Shown here: one piece after another, positions 5,074-6,721 of the stretch
Layout of the letters: the number at the start of each line of letters is the position of its first letter
Numbering within the stretch: the first letter of the stretch is position 1
Assembly: GCA_012839665.1 (NCBI GenBank)
Contig: DUMX01000300.1
Coordinates: 1-6,721 of the forward strand
DNA from: Gelria sp.
Lineage (GTDB): Bacteria > Bacillota > Syntrophomonadia > Syntrophomonadales > Syntrophomonadaceae
Direction of reading: 5' to 3'
DNA: 6,721 nt
The notes under the pieces: model-generated
The model's input: the letters and a program-made list of their open reading frames with translations, nothing else
The model's database searches: none
What the model was told of the DNA's origin: nothing
Translations under genes and position numbers: made by a program

Positions 5074-6360
5074 TTAGTCCAGGTTACGCCGGTCAAATAC
5101 CCGCTTACTCTTCTTTTCACTGCGGGGTAGGGTCTGGTAGGGGGTTACTTCCACATCGGCGATGATATTAATTACCGCCTTAATATTTTGCTTAAATTCC
5201 TGAGCTACTTTAGAATTATGGCGTTCGGGGTCTTCTTCTACCCGAATCAAGACCGAGTCCTTACCATCTTCCCGGTCAATTATCATTTGGTATTCGCTGG
5301 ATAAGCCCGGAGTCATGCGGATGACATCTTCCACCTGTCCGGGATATACATTGACTCCCTTTATTTTAACCGTATCATCACTACGTCCCAATATACGACC
5401 CATTAAAGGATAGGGCAGACCGCATTTACATGGTTCCGGGTCCAGATAGGTAAGGTCACGGGTGCGGTATCGCAGGAGGGGCATTCCTTCCTTGGTCAGA
5501 GTAGTTATAACTAATTCCCCCAGTACTCCCGGAGGTAGGATTTCCCCACTTTGGGGGTCGATTATCTCACAATAGATATATTCTGGAAAATAATGAATAC
5601 CACAGTGTAAATCACAGTCAATACCGATACCGGGGCCGTAGATTTCAGTAAGACCATATATATCATAGGTCTCCACTCCTAAAATTTCTTCCATTCGGGT
5701 ACGCATCTTGTCTCCCCAGCGTTCCGAACCAAAAATGGCTTTGCGCAGCTTGAGCTGGTCAGCAATGCCGCGTTTTTTCGCCTCCTCGGCCAGTAACAGT
5801 CCATAAGAAGCAGTACCAATCAAAACCGTAGCCTGCATATCTAACAGCATAGCCAGTTGTTTATCGGTATTACCTGGTCCCATAGGTACTGCCATAGCAC
5901 CCAATCGTTCACAACCAGTCTGAAATCCAATACCGGCTGTCCATAGGCCATATCCGGGAGTAATATGCACCCGGTCACTGCTCTTAATACCCACCATGCG
6001 CATACAGCGTTCCATCATTTCTGCCCAATCATCCACATCCTTGCGGGTGTAGGGAACAATAACCGGTTTACCGGTAGTGCCGGAAGTAGAATGAATACGA
6101 ATAACTTCCTCTTCCGGTGCTGCCATTAAGGCTAAGGCTTCTTCCTGCCGCAATTCCTCCTTTTCAGTAAAGGGCAGGTATTTAATATCATCGATGGATT
6201 TAATGTCATTAAAACTAATTCCGGCTTGCTGCAGTTTTTTTCGGTAAAAGCAGGAGTATTCCTGCAGGCGCTCCATCAATTGCCTCAAAAGAAGCGACTG
6301 TTTTTCCTTAAGTAATACTGGTTGGTATTCGTCTCGAATAAACTCTATTGCCTGGCTCAT
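5074..6360 (-). CDS. paaK: Phenylacetate-CoA ligase family protein (PaaK-like, AMP-forming)
   Basis: This adenylate-forming enzyme activates an aryl acid such as phenylacetate with ATP and CoA through an acyl-AMP intermediate; it is probably cytoplasmic. The 428 residues match the PaaK length. Visible motifs are the phosphate-binding loop STSGTTGKP (91-99), YGLTE (235-239), RTRD (299-302, the ribose-binding aspartate), GRSDDTVKIKGVNVYP (325-340) and a C-terminal LPRSEKKSKRVFDRR (411-425), which carries the family's catalytic lysine region. C249, C253, H256, C311 and C313 suggest a metal-binding knuckle. GGAGGG lies 9 nt before the ATG, and the start overlaps the iorB stop as ATGA (6360-6357). 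The pairing with iorB suggests that its substrate is an arylacetate from phenylalanine, tyrosine or tryptophan breakdown, with phenylacetate or indoleacetate as candidates; exact specificity cannot be read from the sequence. Confidence 0.9.
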   Translation of the reverse strand: MSQAIEFIRDEYQPVLLKEKQSLLLRQLMERLQEYSCFYRKKLQQAGISFNDIKSIDDIKYLPFTEKEELRQEEALALMAAPEEEVIRIHSTSGTTGKPVIVPYTRKDVDDWAEMMERCMRMVGIKSSDRVHITPGYGLWTAGIGFQTGCERLGAMAVPMGPGNTDKQLAMLLDMQATVLIGTASYGLLLAEEAKKRGIADQLKLRKAIFGSERWGDKMRTRMEEILGVETYDIYGLTEIYGPGIGIDCDLHCGIHYFPEYIYCEIIDPQSGEILPPGVLGELVITTLTKEGMPLLRYRTRDLTYLDPEPCKCGLPYPLMGRILGRSDDTVKIKGVNVYPGQVEDVIRMTPGLSSEYQMIIDREDGKDSVLIRVEEDPERHNSKVAQEFKQNIKAVINIIADVEVTPYQTLPRSEKKSKRVFDRRNLD

Positions 6361-6721
6361 CTCGTCTCTCCCTCCACAAAATCTTTTCCCAGCTTAAATG
6401 CCCGGGTATTTATTTCCTGCACCCGCTGTGGCAGGCGGGTTAGAAGTTCCTCCAGCAGCCCGGCTCCGTCAATATCGGGGCATAGTGCGGCAAAAGCTCC
6501 TAACATCACCGCACTGATGGCTTTAGTACTACCAGCCTGGGCGGCCAATTCATTAGCATTTATCAAAACTAATCCTGAAGTTTGTTCTTTTAGAAAATCA
6601 GTAAGCTGTTCATCAGGGTACTGAGATATTCCCAGGTATACGGTTGGGGGTACTACCATGTGAGTGTTTACCAGAGCCCGGCCTTTTCCATTTAGTTTAT
6701 CCAGATTACGTACGGCTTCTG
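6357..6721 (-). CDS. iorB: Indolepyruvate:ferredoxin oxidoreductase beta subunit, 3' portion (runs off the right edge)
   Basis: The beta subunit acts with the thiamine-pyrophosphate-containing alpha subunit (IorA) to convert aryl-pyruvates to aryl-acetyl-CoA and CO2 while reducing ferredoxin. The frame is open to the window edge (complete codons from 6719), so about 120 C-terminal residues are present and the N-terminal half is missing. An internal ATG at 6659 should not be taken as the start: the upstream codons read EAVRNLDKLNGKGRALVNTH, which continues the family pattern directly. Typical features are NTHMVVPPTVYLGISQYPDE, a run of ANELAAQAGSTKAISAVMLGAFAAL, and a C-terminal INTRAFKLGKDF helix. 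The TGA stop overlaps the paaK start by 4 nt. iorA would be expected further to the right. A generic 2-oxoacid:acceptor oxidoreductase gamma/beta subunit is the main alternative. Confidence 0.82.
   Translation of the reverse strand, partial: EAVRNLDKLNGKGRALVNTHMVVPPTVYLGISQYPDEQLTDFLKEQTSGLVLINANELAAQAGSTKAISAVMLGAFAALCPDIDGAGLLEELLTRLPQRVQEINTRAFKLGKDFVEGETR

Noticed and set aside
4983..5165. Plus-strand ORF of 60 codons over the terminator
   Set aside because: It runs through a strong terminator and antisense to the 3' end of paaK, and has no ribosome binding site or protein-like composition.
6322..6624. Plus-strand ORF of 100 codons
   Set aside because: It is antisense to the iorB/paaK junction, both clearly recognisable genes. 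It is a mirror-frame artefact.

Overview
The window looks like chromosomal DNA from an anaerobic, Gram-positive-type Firmicute of the Clostridia. This is inferred from strong GGAGG-type ribosome binding sites, moderately AT-rich genes, a secreted multi-domain cell-wall amidase with copper-amine-oxidase-like repeats, a SEDS protein, and an indolepyruvate oxidoreductase/phenylacetate-CoA ligase pair typical of amino-acid- or aromatic-degrading anaerobes. A Syntrophomonadaceae-like host would fit, but no species can be named from sequence alone.

Layout. Positions 1-213 are a perfect 84-bp inverted repeat around a 45-nt spacer. Both arms encode codons 2-29 of the same membrane-anchored protein. 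The right copy (minus strand) keeps its start codon, Shine-Dalgarno and promoter. The left copy (plus strand) starts exactly at codon 2 on the window edge. This looks like a fold-back duplication, most likely an amplification or assembly chimera at a contig end, although a real inverted duplication cannot be excluded. Positions 217-389 form a divergent promoter region with two nested 9-bp inverted repeats.

On the plus strand follow four genes. The first is a large secreted N-acetylmuramoyl-L-alanine amidase (390-3029). Next is a 51-residue single-pass membrane protein (3106-3261). Third is a RodA/FtsW-type SEDS glycosyltransferase with a TTG start and its own promoter (3321-4457). Last is a small DUF1232 (YkvA-like) protein (4492-4920). 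Together they form a cell-envelope cluster: the SEDS protein builds glycan strands, the amidase cuts peptide stems, and the two small proteins have unknown roles.

A bidirectional rho-independent terminator at 5024-5062 separates this cluster from a convergent minus-strand operon. That operon holds the 3' part of iorB (indolepyruvate:ferredoxin oxidoreductase beta subunit, running off the right edge) and a phenylacetate-CoA ligase of the PaaK family. The two overlap by ATGA and are probably translationally coupled. They point to oxidation or activation of aryl acids derived from aromatic amino acids.

Apart from the inverted repeat, most of the window is ordinary, well-recognised chromosomal content. 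I do not see a convincing undescribed defence, mobile or RNA system.
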